Positions 62,650 through 64,000 of a DNA stretch of 64,000 bases are shown piece after piece. The position numbers and the translations under genes are program-made. This DNA is from Gammaproteobacteria bacterium (lineage in GTDB: Bacteria > Pseudomonadota > Gammaproteobacteria > Arenicellales > Poriferihabitantaceae), in assembly GCA_030432755.1 (NCBI GenBank), contig JAUILZ010000001.1, positions 1 to 64,000 on the forward strand. Direction: 5' to 3'. The notes beneath the pieces are model-generated. The model was not told the origin of the DNA and made no database searches. It saw nothing but the letters and a program-made list of their open reading frames with translations. Within the stretch, counting starts at the first letter, position 1; each line of letters opens with the position of its first letter.

Positions 62650-64000
62650 GTTTTCGAACATTCAGAAGTCTCTCTGCGCTACTGGGCACGATCGCGCTCG
62701 TCACCGGCTGCGCGTCGTTGCCCCAGGATGGTGGAATCGGCACCGTCGAGGACATCGTGTCCGGGCAGAGCGCGCGTGAAATACCGCTGCCGCGTCCCGA
62801 AGACGAACCACCGGATGCGGCAGAACTCGATGCAAGACTCGCAGCGCCGCTATCGCTCGAGGAGGCGGAGAAACTCGCCATCGACAACCATCCCTCGGTG
62901 CGCGCGATGCTCGCCAGGGTGGGCGTGGCGGAAGCCGACTACGCCCAGGCCGGACGCATGGAAAACCCCGGCATCACCTACGAGCGCTATTCGTCGAGAG
63001 AAAATTCGAGCTCGATCCTGTTCGATATCGGGGGCGTCCTGCTGATGCCCCTCAGGCGACAACTCGAGGGCAGGCGTGTCGAGCGCCAGCGATACCAGTC
63101 CGCGGCGGACATCCTGACGCATGTGCAGGAAACCCGTGTGGCGTGGATCAACGCGGTGGCGGAGCGCCAGCTGACGGTGCTGGTGTCACGGGCCCTGGAA
63201 ACGCTGGAAACCAGCAACGACCTGATGCGTCAGATGTCCGCGCTGGGACACGGCAGCGTGATGGAGTCCGCGCAATCCGAACTCGTGCTCGGGCGCATGC
63301 GCACCACGCTCAATCGCCAGCGCCAGCGGGAGGCTGCCTCGCGTGAGGCCCTGGTGCGCCAGCTGGGACTCTGGGGGCGACACGCACGCGAGTTCCGGTT
63401 GCCGACTGAACTACCCGAGTTGCCGGAAGCCATGGATGACTTTCCGGCGGTGGAGCAGTTCGCCATCGACAACCGGCTCGATGTCCGCATGGCGCGCTAT
63501 AACCTGGAAGGCATGGTCAGCAACCTGAAGATCAATCGACTGAACCCCTTTATCTCCGCTATCGAATTGGGGCCGACGCGCGAGGAGTCGGGCGGTGAGG
63601 TGGAACGGGGTTACGAGCTGGAGCTCAGGCTGCCGATATTCGATCCCGGCGACGTGCAGAACGCGCGCGCGAGGAGCCTGCTGGAGCAGGCCAGCGCCCA
63701 GGCGCAGTCCACCGCCGTTTTCGCCGCATCGGCGGCGCGCGAGGCGCTGCTGACCTACCAGGTCACCTGGGACATTGCGCGCCACATGGAGGAGCAACTC
63801 CTGCCCCTGCGCGCCCGCGTGAGCGCGGAGCAGATGCTTCGTTACAACGGCATGTTGATCAGCGTGTTCGACCTGCTGCGTGACCTGGTGGAGGCGACGA
63901 CCCTGGAATCCGAGGCAGTCAATGCATTGCGCGAATTCTGGTTGGCAGACACTACCCTGCAGAACGTGCTCACCGGCACCGGCGGCGCGGCCATGGCATT
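62646..64000 (+). CDS. CusC-like TolC-family outer membrane lipoprotein, cut by the window end
   Basis: The reading frame stays open for 451 codons to the window edge. It begins MSFRTFRSLSALLGTIALVT then GCASLP, a lipoprotein signal (LVTGC, Cys at residue 22). The outer-membrane-efflux fold follows: APLSLEEAEKLAIDNHPSVRA, paired long helices, and YELELRLPIFDPGDVQNARA in the second half. Lipidated TolC homologues are typical of CusC. Coupled translation with the CusF gene supports a Cus-type copper/silver efflux pump, with CusB and CusA expected beyond the window. Confidence 0.9.
   Translation, partial: MSFRTFRSLSALLGTIALVTGCASLPQDGGIGTVEDIVSGQSAREIPLPRPEDEPPDAAELDARLAAPLSLEEAEKLAIDNHPSVRAMLARVGVAEADYAQAGRMENPGITYERYSSRENSSSILFDIGGVLLMPLRRQLEGRRVERQRYQSAADILTHVQETRVAWINAVAERQLTVLVSRALETLETSNDLMRQMSALGHGSVMESAQSELVLGRMRTTLNRQRQREAASREALVRQLGLWGRHAREFRLPTELPELPEAMDDFPAVEQFAIDNRLDVRMARYNLEGMVSNLKINRLNPFISAIELGPTREESGGEVERGYELELRLPIFDPGDVQNARARSLLEQASAQAQSTAVFAASAAREALLTYQVTWDIARHMEEQLLPLRARVSAEQMLRYNGMLISVFDLLRDLVEATTLESEAVNALREFWLADTTLQNVLTGTGGAAMA

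Overview
The window is high-GC DNA (GC-rich third codon positions, very few repeats other than one REP-like family) from a Gram-negative proteobacterium. A cbpA-cbpM pair, a CusF/CopA/MerR copper locus, OprF-like porin, DUF423, Ugp transporter and FixLJ fit a free-living, respiring, probably marine or halophilic gammaproteobacterium; the very acidic giant surface protein supports a saline habitat. The taxonomic placement is inference from gene content. No rRNA, tRNA, CRISPR array, integrase or IS transposase was recognised.

Layout. 1-2.5 kb: two secreted proteins of unknown function and an alpha/beta hydrolase. 2.8-23.1 kb (all minus strand): a six-gene unit read in the order giant 3,876-residue LEPR-XLL/DUF4347/DUF11-repeat protein, TolC-like channel, HlyD adaptor, GAF-HlyD adaptor, M50 metalloprotease-HlyD fusion, truncated SecA-like ATPase. 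Four-base stop/start overlaps tie the adaptor genes together. No ABC ATPase of a type I system is present; the SecA-like motor and the M50 membrane protein sit where one would expect it. This is the strongest candidate for an undescribed system: a dedicated exporter/processor for the giant protein. 23.3-31.4 kb: DUF423, Tat-exported GlpQ, UgpBAEC glycerol-3-phosphate-type ABC importer, then a class II aldolase overlapping mtnA (methylthioribose-1-phosphate isomerase), resembling the MTA/DHAP-shunt pair. 31.4-32.4 kb: OmpA/OprF-like porin.

32.5-43.5 kb: a phthalate-type catabolic region: TAXI-TRAP uptake system, class II aldolase-family decarboxylase with a MarR regulator, an orphan lipoprotein, Rieske oxygenase, its FMN/2Fe-2S reductase, a Gfo/Idh/MocA dihydrodiol dehydrogenase and 4,5-dihydroxyphthalate decarboxylase. 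A near-identical 16-bp dyad lies in both divergent intergenic regions and is a good candidate MarR operator. 43.6-49.0 kb: an operon of separate BCCP, biotin carboxylase and pyruvate/oxaloacetate-type carboxyltransferase with a beta-keto acid cleavage enzyme and a tiny membrane protein, divergent from an SDR dehydrogenase. 49-50.4 kb: secreted PQQ-type sugar dehydrogenase.

50.4-58.4 kb: an oxygen/stress block: hemerythrin, CbpA-CbpM, an APC permease, DksA-like zinc-finger protein, a cysteine-poor FNR/FixK-type regulator, Hsp20, heme-PAS FixL with FixJ, a c-type cytochrome and a 38-residue membrane peptide. FNR/FixK-like boxes precede hemerythrin, hsp20 and the porin gene. 58.4-64.0 kb: copper locus: MerR regulator and CopA on one strand, His-rich secreted protein, double CusF protein and a lipoprotein TolC (cut by the window end) on the other, driven by two back-to-back MerR-type promoters with 19-bp spacers. 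REPIN-like inverted elements with CCAGC-GAAA-GCTGG hairpins are scattered through several intergenic regions.
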